Shown: positions 1-9,592, counted from the first letter of the stretch. The stretch: 64,000 nucleotides of DNA from Ignavibacteriota bacterium (GCA_016708125.1 JADJGF010000001.1:1076001-1140000), one strand, 5' to 3'. Notes: generated from the sequence alone by a model not told the origin. Program-made: numbers and translations.

Positions 1-404
1 GATGTTCCACTTCCTTCATTAACTGTAAGTCGATTGTATGATATATTGGGCGCAATATAAAAACCTCTCAAAGTTTTACCGGAAGGATAAATTCTTGATT
101 CTAAATTAATACCAAAACCACCAAGACCGCTAATTGTTGGAATTTGCAAACCACCACCCAAAGCAACTTTATCAGAAATTTTATGGAAATAACTCAAGTT
201 GTAAAAAATAAAAAATTTAAGTGGGTTAACTACTATCATATCTTCCCGGGGAGTTATATCTTCAGAATTGCTAACAATTGTTGATTCTGTAAATAGCGTA
301 TCACCATTTTCGGTTACTGTCTTCTTTTTTTCTTTGGTAACAATTTGTGCAGAAAGTGTTATTGTAAACAATACAAAAAAGAAAAAAATGGATATTAGTT
401 TCAT
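1..404 (-). CDS. Secreted or outer-membrane protein, partial (C-terminus beyond window)
   Basis: About 134 residues are visible, and the gene runs off the left edge so the C-terminus is missing. The start is the ATG at 404-402, preceded by a strong Shine-Dalgarno sequence (GTTAGGAGG at about 410-419 on the minus strand). The first 20 residues form a typical signal peptide (MKLISIFFFFVLFTITLSAQ). The body alternates Gly-rich and hydrophobic or aromatic strands (ALGGGLQIPTISGLGGFGIN, then GFYIAPNISYN), as in small outer-membrane beta-barrel proteins. No family was recognised with confidence. The barrel reading is an inference from strand pattern. Confidence 0.7.
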   Translation of the reverse strand, partial: MKLISIFFFFVLFTITLSAQIVTKEKKKTVTENGDTLFTESTIVSNSEDITPREDMIVVNPLKFFIFYNLSYFHKISDKVALGGGLQIPTISGLGGFGINLESRIYPSGKTLRGFYIAPNISYNRLTVNEGSGT

Positions 405-526
405 AACAACCTCCTAACATTTTAGTTAAATCAAGGGAATTAGCAACTTAAAAAATATGTAATTTTCATTACTTCAAAATAGAAAAAATAATTTGATTTT
501 AGTTACAAATTTGTAAACACATTTCT

Positions 527-658
527 TCAAACCCACTCATCAATAATTTCTTTTGACATTTTTTCTGTTATGTTCCAATCGTGAAATTTTTCTTGAGCAT
601 TTTGTTCTAAATCTTTTTTCAATTTGGCGATAAGCAAATATGAGAAAAGCTGTAGGTT
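527..658 (-). pseudogene. Possible coding remnant in the 405-704 gap
   Basis: The 300-bp gap between the two envelope genes holds an open minus-strand stretch of about 43 codons ending in TGA at 527-529. Its inferred protein (ending NITEKMSKEIIDEWV) looks like a normal protein C-terminus rather than random AT-rich translation. There is no ATG start with a ribosome site; a stop precedes it and only TTG codons are available. It could be a fragment of a lost gene. The rest of the gap shows nothing I can name. Confidence 0.25.
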
Positions 659-704
659 TTATATTTTTATTTTAAGTCTATACTTTAAACTATTTCATTA
701 TTTT

Positions 705-3242
705 TTACTTCATCAAAACAAATTTTTTTGTTGAAGAATATTTTCCATAAGATAGTTTGTAGAAATATATTCCGCTTGCAAGATTACTTCCATCAAATTG
801 AATTTCATAATTTCCGGAATTCTTTTTTTCATTAACAAGAATTTTTACTTCTTTTCCCAAAATATCGTAAACAATTAATTTTACGTTTTGGTTTTCACTT
901 TTTGCGTATATAGGAATATTATATTTTATTGTTGTTATTGGATTAAACGGATTTGGGTAATTTTGCATTAATTCAAATTCATTTTTTATATAATTATCTT
1001 GAGGATCTTCAACTTCAGTAATTACGTTTAAATTATAAATATTGCAATAAATATCATATCCAATATTTCTTTCGCGTAAATCTGACCATACAAAAAATAC
1101 TTTATTATTGCTTATTAAGGCGTTCGAATTTTTTGTGCTGAAAACCGATTTTTGATGAATTATTTGTTTTGCATATTCAATTTTCCCTTCATGAGTGTAA
1201 ACGCGGTAATATGAATATTGTCCGCCATCGAGTGAATTCAATGAATACAAAACTAAAAATTTCGAATTAAGCAGCGGAACTACACTAACATTTCCGTTAT
1301 AATATTCTAAGTAAGGAATGTCACTAAAATCGATATTTGATACAAGTGTGTCTCCATAATGAGATTTTATTGTTCCTTTTAAATCATAACCATAATTATT
1401 GAAATTAGAATAAAATGAAAGAAATTTATTGCTGCCAATATATTCATTGAAATCATTTACATAAATCGAAGAAATAGGTTCAAGATTATTTTGAAAAAGC
1501 TGTAAATTGTTTCCCCATTTTACCCAAAGATTTTTTCCTTCTATATACAATTTTTTAGGATTTGGATATTGAAAATTCGGTAAGCCTATTTCTTTAACTA
1601 ATTCACCAAAATTATTATAAGAAGTTAATTTTGTAGATTCACTTCCGGATATAATGCAGAAAGTAGTATCTGTTAATTTTATAAGATTTTCACTATAATT
1701 ATAATAATTACAAATTTGAATTGTATCTTTTCTAATTAATTCATTGTTTGAATTATATATAGAAAAGCCAAGCTGCAATTGGTCTCCAGAAATTCTATCT
1801 TTCCATAGATTTACAAGTGTGCTGTTTTCTAAAAATACTACTTCATTTCCCTCTAAGATTATTTCACTTTCTTCAATTATTCCATTTTGAGAAATTTTTT
1901 GTCCGTAAAAATTTCTTTCGTTGCTCCATGCTACAAAAAACTTATTTTCATTAATTGCTGTTATTTGCGGATTTGTCTCATTACTTCCAGAAATATCATC
2001 ATTAATTTTTATTCTTTCGGTTTCGATAAATACATTTTTTTTTATTAAGTATATATCATCATCAATAAATTTAGCAGATAAAAATTCATTATCCGATAAC
2101 ATAAAAATTCGTTCATTTATTCCGTTTTGTACAACTGATTTTTCAGAATATATTTTTAATAATTCTCCATTCTTATTAAAGATTAAAATAAAATTATAAA
2201 GATTTACTGCTCCGGAATCATATGAAATATTGACTGCAAATTTATTATCTCTCATTGAAGAAACATTAAAACTTCTTATTGAATATGTAAAATTTGAATC
2301 GAAATTTTCATTTAATTTAATCAGGGTATCATTAGTTAATTTTTTCCCATCTAAATCAAATTTTCTAAAAGAAAGTTCAAATGGTCCGTTGATTAAATCA
2401 AAAATTAAAAATGTACTATCTGTTAAAGAAACATTTTTAAATAATTCAGAATTATTATATAAATACTGCTCAATATTTTGATCGGTTTTTTTTACTTTAA
2501 TATTAATTCGAGAGTTCTTGAGATTGTCTAAAATAGAACTATTAATCTCTATACTATCTGGGATTTGTTCCCAGGTATTATAGTTTATCCATGTTAAAAT
2601 CGTTTTATTCGATAATGAACAAATATCAAAATTTATTAAACTTGTTGCATTAGTCGAATCAGAAAAATGGTAATTAGAAGTAATATTTCCTAACTCATCT
2701 AAATATATCAAGTCAAGTTTTCCGTTATCTCTAATTCCGAAAGTAAAACCATTTTCAGATTTAATTGTTTTAAAACCATAACCCAAATATCCAGTACCGC
2801 ACCAAGGTAATGTAATATTACCAAGTAAAAATTCATCTTTTATAATTTCATTATTAGAATTAAATATGGAAGCATATACGGATCTGTTACCAACGTCAAA
2901 GAAATTTTCATAATATTCGTTTGAAATATTTAGAAACCCATCTTCTGCATCTAAAACAATATCAAAATTAGAATTTACTTTAAAATTAGATCCAATTTTG
3001 TTTCCCAAGGAATCAAATCTCTGTGCAAAGTAATTTAGATCACCTAATCTGTAATCTTCCCAAGCTACAATAAATTCTTTTGATGAGTTTGAAAATAAAT
3101 TAGGATTTGCTTGTTTGAAAGAACTGAACAATTCATCTTTGCTAACTCTAAAATCTGATATTAGTGCATTTTCAATTTGGGAATAATGAAAGGATGTAAA
3201 TGTTAAAAAGATTATTGTAAATATGGATTTTATCTTTAACAT
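705..3242 (-). CDS. T9SS-sorted secreted protein, 845 aa
   Basis: The protein has a signal peptide (residues 1-21, ending SFHYSQ) and a C-terminal type IX secretion sorting domain over about the last 85 residues. That domain starts at a proline-rich NYPNPFNP block and continues with YDILGKEV, a GIYFYKL strand and a final KKFVLMK. The middle has short repeats resembling VAWEDYR, FVAWSNER and FVWSDLRE spaced along the chain, a pattern seen in beta-propeller-like surface proteins. I do not recognise an enzymatic domain. It should cross the outer membrane through the T9SS and be anchored or released. It is a single gene with large gaps on both sides. Confidence 0.8.
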   Translation of the reverse strand: MLKIKSIFTIIFLTFTSFHYSQIENALISDFRVSKDELFSSFKQANPNLFSNSSKEFIVAWEDYRLGDLNYFAQRFDSLGNKIGSNFKVNSNFDIVLDAEDGFLNISNEYYENFFDVGNRSVYASIFNSNNEIIKDEFLLGNITLPWCGTGYLGYGFKTIKSENGFTFGIRDNGKLDLIYLDELGNITSNYHFSDSTNATSLINFDICSLSNKTILTWINYNTWEQIPDSIEINSSILDNLKNSRINIKVKKTDQNIEQYLYNNSELFKNVSLTDSTFLIFDLINGPFELSFRKFDLDGKKLTNDTLIKLNENFDSNFTYSIRSFNVSSMRDNKFAVNISYDSGAVNLYNFILIFNKNGELLKIYSEKSVVQNGINERIFMLSDNEFLSAKFIDDDIYLIKKNVFIETERIKINDDISGSNETNPQITAINENKFFVAWSNERNFYGQKISQNGIIEESEIILEGNEVVFLENSTLVNLWKDRISGDQLQLGFSIYNSNNELIRKDTIQICNYYNYSENLIKLTDTTFCIISGSESTKLTSYNNFGELVKEIGLPNFQYPNPKKLYIEGKNLWVKWGNNLQLFQNNLEPISSIYVNDFNEYIGSNKFLSFYSNFNNYGYDLKGTIKSHYGDTLVSNIDFSDIPYLEYYNGNVSVVPLLNSKFLVLYSLNSLDGGQYSYYRVYTHEGKIEYAKQIIHQKSVFSTKNSNALISNNKVFFVWSDLRERNIGYDIYCNIYNLNVITEVEDPQDNYIKNEFELMQNYPNPFNPITTIKYNIPIYAKSENQNVKLIVYDILGKEVKILVNEKKNSGNYEIQFDGSNLASGIYFYKLSYGKYSSTKKFVLMK

Positions 3243-3373
3243 AATTTTCTCAACTAGTTTGAAATAAAATCAACAAATTTAGTACCAATTAAAATTTAAC
3301 TATAAATTAGAATAATTTTATATTAGTATTCATCCACTATGAAAAAATTTCGTTAAAGCGAAAAAAATTCGTA

Positions 3374-3901
3374 CTATTTAATTTCTTTTGTTTTAAAAAA
3401 CCAATTCGTAATTCCCTTCACGGTTTTATCAACAAATTTTTCTTGTTTCATTTTTTCTTGATCTGCCAAATGCAAACTTTCATATCCAACCGCAACGTAA
3501 TATGCAGCTTTATCAAAAAAATTATTTAACTGCTGATAAAATCCTAAACATTGATGAAGTTCCAAACTTGAATGAATTATTCCATGATTTATTATATACC
3601 GCCAAAGTACAACCCTTGATAAAATTAATGCATAAATTACTTCACTGCTTTTTAAATTTTCAGCCGCGCGCTGTCTGCCAATATCAATAAAAAATTCTGC
3701 GGTATTTGCATCGGTTGGATCAGCGTTCATAATCCATTCGCCAAGTCTGCGGTAAACATTATGAATTCTTTTTTTTAGAATTTCATCATCAACTTTTCTA
3801 TAACCAAATGTTGATGGATTTGATTTTACTTCTTTAATCCATTCTTTGGTTATTGAATCTGCATGATCTTCAACGAGTCTGATAAATTTTTCGTATAACA
3901 T
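3374..3901 (-). CDS. RsbRD N-terminal-domain-like protein, 175 aa
   Basis: The start is the ATG at 3901-3899, because a perfect GGAGGTG ribosome site lies just upstream at about 3906-3912; the 17-codon upstream extension has no such site. The sequence is helical. It matches the pattern of the N-terminal domain of RsbR/RsbT co-antagonist proteins: a tryptophan-containing first helix, then VYRRLGEWI, then a GRQRAAENL block, then an aliphatic helix with VVLWRYI. In the family this domain sits before a STAS domain and senses stress signals. Here no STAS domain follows, so it is a stand-alone sensor-like domain. The family call comes from pattern memory only. Confidence 0.55.
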   Translation of the reverse strand: MLYEKFIRLVEDHADSITKEWIKEVKSNPSTFGYRKVDDEILKKRIHNVYRRLGEWIMNADPTDANTAEFFIDIGRQRAAENLKSSEVIYALILSRVVLWRYIINHGIIHSSLELHQCLGFYQQLNNFFDKAAYYVAVGYESLHLADQEKMKQEKFVDKTVKGITNWFFKTKEIK

Positions 3902-3984
3902 TTTGCACCTCCATTTTATTTTTGAGAAGTACAACATCAATACGAAAACCATCAGTAATTATAGATTGGTTTTCTTTGGAAAAA

Positions 3985-4413
3985 TTATTTTTCTAAGTTA
4001 AAAGGAATATTTATTGTTTTTGTTTGTTTGGAAATTTCATCGCTGACAATAAAAACTAAACTATAATTTCCAACTGCGAATGTTGAATCCAATTCAATTT
4101 GTGCTTCTAATTGTAAATCGGATATTTCTTTTTTTTCATCCAGCAAAATATTTTTATCAAAAATTGATTTGATTGTATCATTCTCCGGAGTAATCAAATC
4201 AACTTTATAAAATAGATTTATATTAGATTTATTTTCTTTAATATTTTGGGCAAATCCTTTTGCATTAACTGTAGCATTAACTTCCCAAGAATTATCAACT
4301 TCGAATGCAAAAGCTTCGGGACTGAATAATTCAAGTTTAGGTTCGGGCTTGCTTGAACAAGCCCAAACATTAAATAAAATAATTATTGACAAAACAACTT
4401 TGTAATTTTTCAT
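3985..4413 (-). CDS. Lipoprotein of unknown function, 142 aa
   Basis: The N-terminus is a lipoprotein signal with a VWAC lipobox, so lipidation would fall on Cys19, followed by SSKPEPK. The remainder is predicted to be beta-rich, with an Ig-like strand pattern and the closing segment YSLVFIVSDEISKQTKTINI. This suggests a small beta-sandwich in the periplasm or at the membrane surface. No family recognised. It lies 128 bp downstream of serC on the same strand and may be read through from it. Confidence 0.7.
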   Translation of the reverse strand: MKNYKVVLSIIILFNVWACSSKPEPKLELFSPEAFAFEVDNSWEVNATVNAKGFAQNIKENKSNINLFYKVDLITPENDTIKSIFDKNILLDEKKEISDLQLEAQIELDSTFAVGNYSLVFIVSDEISKQTKTINIPFNLEK

Positions 4414-4540
4414 AATAGTTTTAACTGAAATTCTTAAAAACTTATTTTAAATTATAGGTCATTTCAACAAAAGTGGAAATCCAATTTTCTATGGATTCCC
4501 GATAAAATCATTCGGGAATGACAATTATTTATATACTTTC

Positions 4541-5626
4541 TTAATTATTCTTTTTAAAATCTTTCATAAATTCAACTAAAGCTTCAACTCCTTTTTGCGG
4601 AAAAGCGTTGTAGATTGATGCTCTTAATCCACCGACAGATCTATGTCCTTTTAAACCGGAAAATCCTTTTGCAGTTGCTTCCGCAATAATTTTTTTCTCT
4701 AATTCTTCACTTGGTAATCTAAATGTAACATTCATTAAAGATCTATCTTCTTTAACTGCGGTTCCTTTATAGTAACCATCGCTTTCATCAATATAATTAT
4801 ATAGAATATTTGCTTTCTCTAAATTTTTCTTATACATAACTTCAAGTCCGCCCATATTTTGCAGCCATTTAAAAACCAATCCCATTATGTAAACACCAAA
4901 TGTGGCGGGAGTATTATACATAGATTCATTTTCAACATGAATTTTATAATTCATATAAGTATGCAAATTATCGCTGCTTCTTTCAAGCAAATCTTTTCTA
5001 ATAATGACAAGAACAACTCCGGAAGGTCCCATATTTTTTTGTGCACCGGCATAAATTAATCCAAATTTATTTACATCAAAATAATTGTGAAGCATATCCG
5101 AAGAAGTATCGCAAACCAAAGGAACATTTCCGGCTTCGGGAATATATTTAAATTGAGTTCCGAAAATTGTATTGTTAGATGTGTAATGAACATAAGATGC
5201 CTCGGAAGATAGTTTCAATTCATTTTGTTTTGGAATTCGTATAAAATTTTCTGTCTCGGTTGAAGCAGCAATATTAACTGTACCTTCACGCTTTGCTTCT
5301 TTAGCGGCTTTTTTTGCCCAAGTTCCGGTAAGGATGTAATCTGCTTTTTTTACCGGAGGCATTAAATTTTGCGGCACCATTGAAAACTGAAGTGTAGCTC
5401 CGCCTTGTAAAAATAATACCGCATAATTCTCACCAATATTTAAAAGTTTTCTAACATCCGCTTCTGCTGTTTTGATAATTGATTCATAAACTTTTCCTCT
5501 ATGACTCATTTCCATCACAGACATGCCGGTGTTTTTGTAATTGTAAAAATCTGCTTGCGCTTCTTTTAAAACTTCTTCCGGTAAAACTGCTGGTCCCGCA
5601 CTAAAGTTATAAATTCTTTCACTCAT
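4541..5626 (-). CDS. serC: Phosphoserine aminotransferase
   Basis: SerC is a PLP enzyme of the serine pathway that converts 3-phosphohydroxypyruvate and glutamate to phosphoserine. It can also act in PLP synthesis. The protein has the family length (361 aa), begins with YNFSAGPAVLPEEVL, contains the MEMSHR and FLQGGA phosphate-binding segments, and places the PLP lysine at K197 within GAQKNMGPSG. The C-terminal GLKGHRSVGGLRASIYNA block is diagnostic. The ribosome site AAGGAAA precedes the ATG. Upstream on the same strand are a four-helix-bundle gene and a DUF1015 gene. DUF1015 is a frequent serC neighbour, so the original operon was probably DUF1015-serC with an insertion between them. Confidence 0.96.
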   Translation of the reverse strand: MSERIYNFSAGPAVLPEEVLKEAQADFYNYKNTGMSVMEMSHRGKVYESIIKTAEADVRKLLNIGENYAVLFLQGGATLQFSMVPQNLMPPVKKADYILTGTWAKKAAKEAKREGTVNIAASTETENFIRIPKQNELKLSSEASYVHYTSNNTIFGTQFKYIPEAGNVPLVCDTSSDMLHNYFDVNKFGLIYAGAQKNMGPSGVVLVIIRKDLLERSSDNLHTYMNYKIHVENESMYNTPATFGVYIMGLVFKWLQNMGGLEVMYKKNLEKANILYNYIDESDGYYKGTAVKEDRSLMNVTFRLPSEELEKKIIAEATAKGFSGLKGHRSVGGLRASIYNAFPQKGVEALVEFMKDFKKNN

Positions 5627-5682
5627 TTTAATTTTCCTTATTAAATTTTTGAATTGTTAATCTCACAGTACTTTTAATTTTT

Positions 5683-5768
5683 TTTCTTACCCTTAATCTT
5701 ATTTTTACTCATTCTTTTTTATTTTTTAAAGAAAGATTAAGAGCAAGAGTAAGATTATGATTAAGAAA
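5683..5768. repeat. TCTTAATCTTA-type palindromic repeat, copy a
   Basis: This is an imperfect inverted repeat. The left arm is TTTCTTACCCTTAATCTTAT and the right arm contains AAGATTAAGAGCAAGAGTAA followed by GATTATGATTAAGAAA. It lies 8 bp from the stop codon of the four-helix-bundle gene. It is closely similar, in the same orientation, to copy b on the other side of that gene. Confidence 0.75.
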
Positions 5769-5775
5769 TAAAAGA

Positions 5776-6180
5776 TTATCTTTCAGAATTATATTCCACT
5801 TCCGGTTCGTGAATTCTTTCAGAATTACTTTTAATTAATCCTATTAACATTGAAACAATTTCTTTAAGTAATTCTTTTCCAAATTTAATTTCTTCTGATG
5901 TTAAAATAGTTTTTGTAACTAAAATATCTAATCCAGCAGAACATTCTAACGCCGACCCACGCGAAATATCAAAATATCTACATCTGTCTTTACTTGTAAA
6001 CTTACCATTGCCTTCTGAAATATTCAAAATTATTGATGTTGAAGCTCTTTCTAATTGATCATAAACTGAATATCTTTTCTCAACTTTGGATAAAACAACA
6101 TTTAACCACTTAAGAAATTCTAAAGATTTTTGATAAACAATTAATTTCTCATGATCGAAATAGTAAATCTTTTCTGTCAT
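5776..6180 (-). CDS. Four-helix-bundle protein (23S rRNA intervening-sequence family)
   Basis: This 134-aa protein matches the small four-helix-bundle/IVS family. It shows KLIVYQKSLEFLKWL in helix 1, YDQLERASTSIILNISEG at the helix 2 junction (the family signature is QLxRAxxSixxNIxEG), then RYFDISRGSALEC and a last amphipathic helix. Members have been found inside split 23S rRNA genes and are related to the Avd accessory proteins of diversity-generating retroelements; their biochemical role is largely unknown. Here no rRNA or reverse transcriptase is nearby. The gene fills the space between two copies of a palindromic repeat and separates DUF1015 from serC. A charged tail after about residue 118 (containing HEPEVEYNSER) is an extra. 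Confidence 0.85.
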   Translation of the reverse strand: MTEKIYYFDHEKLIVYQKSLEFLKWLNVVLSKVEKRYSVYDQLERASTSIILNISEGNGKFTSKDRCRYFDISRGSALECSAGLDILVTKTILTSEEIKFGKELLKEIVSMLIGLIKSNSERIHEPEVEYNSER

Positions 6181-6185
6181 TTTTT

Positions 6186-6283
6186 TTCTTAATCTTACTC
6201 TTATTCTTAATCTTACTCATTCTTTTTCTTTCATTCTTTTAAAAAAAGATTAAGAACAAGAGTAAGATTATGATTAAGATTAT
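6186..6283. repeat. TCTTAATCTTA-type palindromic repeat, copy b
   Basis: This is an imperfect inverted repeat with left arm TTCTTAATCTTACTCTTATT and right arm AAGATTAAGAACAAGAGTAA followed by GATTATGATTAAGATT. It begins about 5 bp before the ATG of the four-helix-bundle gene and ends exactly at the stop codon of the DUF1015 gene. Its right arm differs from that of copy a at only a few positions. Confidence 0.78.
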
Positions 6284-7519
6284 TTAAATTGTATGAACAA
6301 CCAATCCGTCTCTCAGCTTTGGTTCAAACCAAGTTGATTTTGGCGGCATAATTTCTCCCGCATCCGAAATATTTATCAAATCTTCAATAGAAACCGGAAA
6401 CATTGAAAAAGCTGCTTTTGCTTTTCCGCTGTTTACTAATTTTTCTAATTCCGTTGTACCTCTAATTCCCCCAATAAAATCAATAGTTGTATCGGTTCTA
6501 ATATCTTCAATTCCTAAAACCGGTTTAAGTAAATAATTTTCCAAAATACTTACATCTAAATTTCCACCAAAGTTATCAGCTTTCTTAACATTTTCATTCG
6601 GCTTTAACAAATACCATTCATTGGAAATATACATACAAATATTTTTTACATTTTTGGGTGAGGCTGAATCCGAACTTTCTACAGAAAAATTTGTTTTAAT
6701 TTTTTCAATAAATTTATTTTCCGACATTCCCTTCAAATCAAAAATAACTCTGTTGTAAGGAAGAATTTTTAATTGTTCCGCGGGAAATAAAACTGCCATA
6801 AAATAATTATATTCTTCCTTTCCGTTATGATTTGGATTATTATCTTTTTTTACCGTTCTTGCTCTTGCTGCGCTTGCAGCTCTGTGATGTCCATCGGCAA
6901 TATATAAATATTTTGTATTTGCAATTTCATCAATTATTGTTGAATTATTTTCTTTTGGCAAAATCCAAATTTTGTGAATTATTCCATCGTTAGAAGTAAA
7001 ATTATATGTCGGAGTAATTTCTTTCATTGTTTTTTCAACAATTTGATTTACCTTATCAATCCCTTTGTATGTTAAAAATACAGCGCCGGTTTGTGCTTCC
7101 GTTGTAATAATATGATTTGTTCTGTCATCCTCTTTAACTTTTCTGGTTTTTTCATGTTTTTTAATTATATCATTTTCATAATCATCAACAGAAAAAGTTG
7201 CGGCAATTCCAACTTGCTTTTGCTCGCCCATTGTTAAATGATAAATGTAAAATCTTTCTTCATCATCTTGAATTAATGTTTTTTCATTAATAAATTTTTG
7301 AAAATTTTCTTTAGCTTTTTCATAAACTGATTTATCGTAAGGATTTGTATTTTCCGGTAGTTCAATTTCTGATCTTGTAACACGTAAAAAATTAAATGAG
7401 TTTCCGGCAGCAAGATTTGCAGATTCTTCTCTGTTAACAACATCATACGGAACACTGGCAACAAGTTGCGCAATATTTTCTGTCGGACGAAATGCTTTAA
7501 AAGGTTTAATTACTGCCAT
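6284..7519 (-). CDS. DUF1015 family protein, 411 aa
   Basis: This matches the DUF1015 family, whose members are often encoded beside serC/serA. The protein opens with MAVIKPFKAFRPT, contains SVPYDVVNREE early, FYIYHLTMGEQKQVGI near residue 105, and the family hallmark IADGHHRAASAARA in the middle. The C-terminal half has GIRGTTELEKLVNSGKAKAA and FPVSIEDLI. The start has a GGAGAT ribosome site. The biochemical function is not settled in the family, although a kinase-like or serine-linked role has been suggested from context. It was probably directly upstream of serC before the four-helix-bundle cassette. Confidence 0.9.
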   Translation of the reverse strand: MAVIKPFKAFRPTENIAQLVASVPYDVVNREESANLAAGNSFNFLRVTRSEIELPENTNPYDKSVYEKAKENFQKFINEKTLIQDDEERFYIYHLTMGEQKQVGIAATFSVDDYENDIIKKHEKTRKVKEDDRTNHIITTEAQTGAVFLTYKGIDKVNQIVEKTMKEITPTYNFTSNDGIIHKIWILPKENNSTIIDEIANTKYLYIADGHHRAASAARARTVKKDNNPNHNGKEEYNYFMAVLFPAEQLKILPYNRVIFDLKGMSENKFIEKIKTNFSVESSDSASPKNVKNICMYISNEWYLLKPNENVKKADNFGGNLDVSILENYLLKPVLGIEDIRTDTTIDFIGGIRGTTELEKLVNSGKAKAAFSMFPVSIEDLINISDAGEIMPPKSTWFEPKLRDGLVVHTI

Positions 7520-7599
7520 ATTTTTAAATCTCCGAAAAAATTATTTTCTATTTGTAAATTAATAAATTACGGTGATAAAGGATATTGTTATCGTAAAAA

Positions 7600-9468
7600 T
7601 TATTCAATCATCGTAATCATTTGATCAAGTTCTGCCAAAATTTCTTTTTCCGTTCCTTCCAATCCAACACTTTTGAATCTTATATTTCCATTTTTATCAA
7701 TAATAAATTTTGTTGGAATTCCTTCAACTCCATAATTATCTATCACTTCATTTTGATCATCAAGCAAAACGTGAAATAGATATTTATTTTTTTCAATAAA
7801 ATCCGAAGCATTTTTCAATTTATCTTCAACTCTTTCCCAAGTATTTACGAATAAAAATTTTACATTTTTACTTTTTTCAAATTTATCAACAGCTTTCTGC
7901 ATTATTGGAAACGACTGCAGACAAGGTCCGCACCAAGTTGCCCAAAAATCAACAATTACAATTCTTCCTTTAAAATCAGAAAGACTCACAGAATTTCCCT
8001 TAAGATCTTTTAATTTAAATTGCGGTGCCGGTTTATTCAAAATAGAATTCTTTAATTTTTCTATCATTTTCTGATTTACACTTTCACCAATTTTACCAAG
8101 ATGTTTATCCAAATTGTCTTTACTTCCGCCTAATTTTATAAATGAATTATTAAAAATTTCTTGAATCTTATTCGTGCTTTTTCCTTTAGAAATAAATTCT
8201 TCCGATTTATTTTTTGCTTTTTCAAATTGTTTTAAATTATAAAGTAACGAAACATAACTTTCATTCAATTCGGGATAATCGCCGTTTGTTAATGTTGCGG
8301 CTTCTTCAAAAGATTTTAATGCAGCTTCGGTTTTGCCTAATTCATTTTGAATATTTCCGTAAGTATCAAGAATAAATCCTAACGAATTCTTTTTAGAATT
8401 TATCCATTGTTCGTCATCAATATAAACCGGTTTAATTCCGGTTGGATTTTTAACTTCTTTTCTGGCAATTTCAATTCCCTTTTCACCATACTGCAAAGCA
8501 CTTGGAAGATTTTTTTTCGTTTCAAACATTCTCCATGCAATTCCATTATAAAGATTTGAATTTGCCAAATACAAATATTCATTCAATAATTTTTCAGCTG
8601 ATTTAAAATCATTTTCCTTTACTTGCTGATTTACAATGCCCGAAAACATGTAGCTCGTTACTTCACTGTTTTTATCAAATTTTAGATATTCATTAAAAAC
8701 TTCTAATTTTTTTTCAACGGTAAGCATGTTTCTAAATTTTCCCAAGAATCTTGTCTTTATTAAATTCGATTCGGGGAATTTCTTTTCGATCATTTCAACA
8801 TACTTTACAGATTTAACGTGATCGCCGATGTTTCGCGTCCAATTAGCTAAAAACTCAAATTCTTTTTGAGTGAAATTATTTTTCTCTTCTAACTTTTCAA
8901 TTTCTGAAGCTGCTGCGCTATCAATTCTATTTTTAGGAAATGAACTAACGTAACCATTTAAAAATAAACCTTTTACTTCCGGATGTTTTGCGAAATCTTC
9001 CTTAAATAATTTGTTTGCCAATTCATTATCTTTTTTTAATCCAATTGTGGCAGCCCAACGCTGATAAATATTGGCTAAACCGGCTTTGTATCCGGGCAAT
9101 TCATTTTCATCATCATCAAAAAGTGGAACTACAAATCCAAGCTGATTATTATCATCAATAAATTCATCCCCAACAAATTTTATAATCAAACCAAATATTT
9201 CATTTTCAGTTTTAAATTTTCCAATCCAAACATCATCTTTTTTTTCCATTGCAATTTTACTTGTGTTCAATAATTCATCGCCAAAAGAATAAACAATCAT
9301 ATTTAACTCTGATGCATTCTTTAAACTATCTTTTTCCGGTACGAATTGAATTTTAATTTCTTCACTAACTTTTGGCAATTCCGGAACAAAAGAAAACTTT
9401 TGTTTTTTATCATCCGAACATGAGGCGATAACAATTATTAGCAAAGTAACCATCAAATATTTTTTCAT
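7600..9468 (-). CDS. TlpA-like thioredoxin-domain lipoprotein, 622 aa
   Basis: The N-terminus has a lipobox (IVIASC, Cys17 then SDDKK), so the protein is likely anchored in the periplasm. The first roughly 110 residues look like a beta-sandwich. The middle (about 120-440) is helical with TPR-like repeats such as ALKSFEEAATLTNGDYPELN. The C-terminal domain (about 480-622) is a TlpA/ResA-type thioredoxin with PAPQFKLKDLKGNSVSLSDF, then FWATWCGPCLQSFP carrying the redox pair C513 and C516, then the cis-proline loop GIPTKFIIDKNG. Disulfide reduction in the envelope is the expected activity. The ribosome site GAGGAT precedes the ATG. Confidence 0.85.
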   Translation of the reverse strand: MKKYLMVTLLIIVIASCSDDKKQKFSFVPELPKVSEEIKIQFVPEKDSLKNASELNMIVYSFGDELLNTSKIAMEKKDDVWIGKFKTENEIFGLIIKFVGDEFIDDNNQLGFVVPLFDDDENELPGYKAGLANIYQRWAATIGLKKDNELANKLFKEDFAKHPEVKGLFLNGYVSSFPKNRIDSAAASEIEKLEEKNNFTQKEFEFLANWTRNIGDHVKSVKYVEMIEKKFPESNLIKTRFLGKFRNMLTVEKKLEVFNEYLKFDKNSEVTSYMFSGIVNQQVKENDFKSAEKLLNEYLYLANSNLYNGIAWRMFETKKNLPSALQYGEKGIEIARKEVKNPTGIKPVYIDDEQWINSKKNSLGFILDTYGNIQNELGKTEAALKSFEEAATLTNGDYPELNESYVSLLYNLKQFEKAKNKSEEFISKGKSTNKIQEIFNNSFIKLGGSKDNLDKHLGKIGESVNQKMIEKLKNSILNKPAPQFKLKDLKGNSVSLSDFKGRIVIVDFWATWCGPCLQSFPIMQKAVDKFEKSKNVKFLFVNTWERVEDKLKNASDFIEKNKYLFHVLLDDQNEVIDNYGVEGIPTKFIIDKNGNIRFKSVGLEGTEKEILAELDQMITMIE

Positions 9469-9592
9469 AAATCCTCGAAGTTAAAATTTTTCAATAATAT
9501 TTTATTATTACAAAAATACCATTTTCCCTTCAATTTTATTACCTTGCTTAAGTGAAAGTTTTCTAAGTATTTTTTGCCAAAAGGAAATTGCT

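Noticed and set aside
5683..6283. Diversity-generating retroelement, because the four-helix-bundle family is related to Avd
   Set aside because: There is no reverse transcriptase, no template/variable repeat pair and no C-type lectin target in the window.
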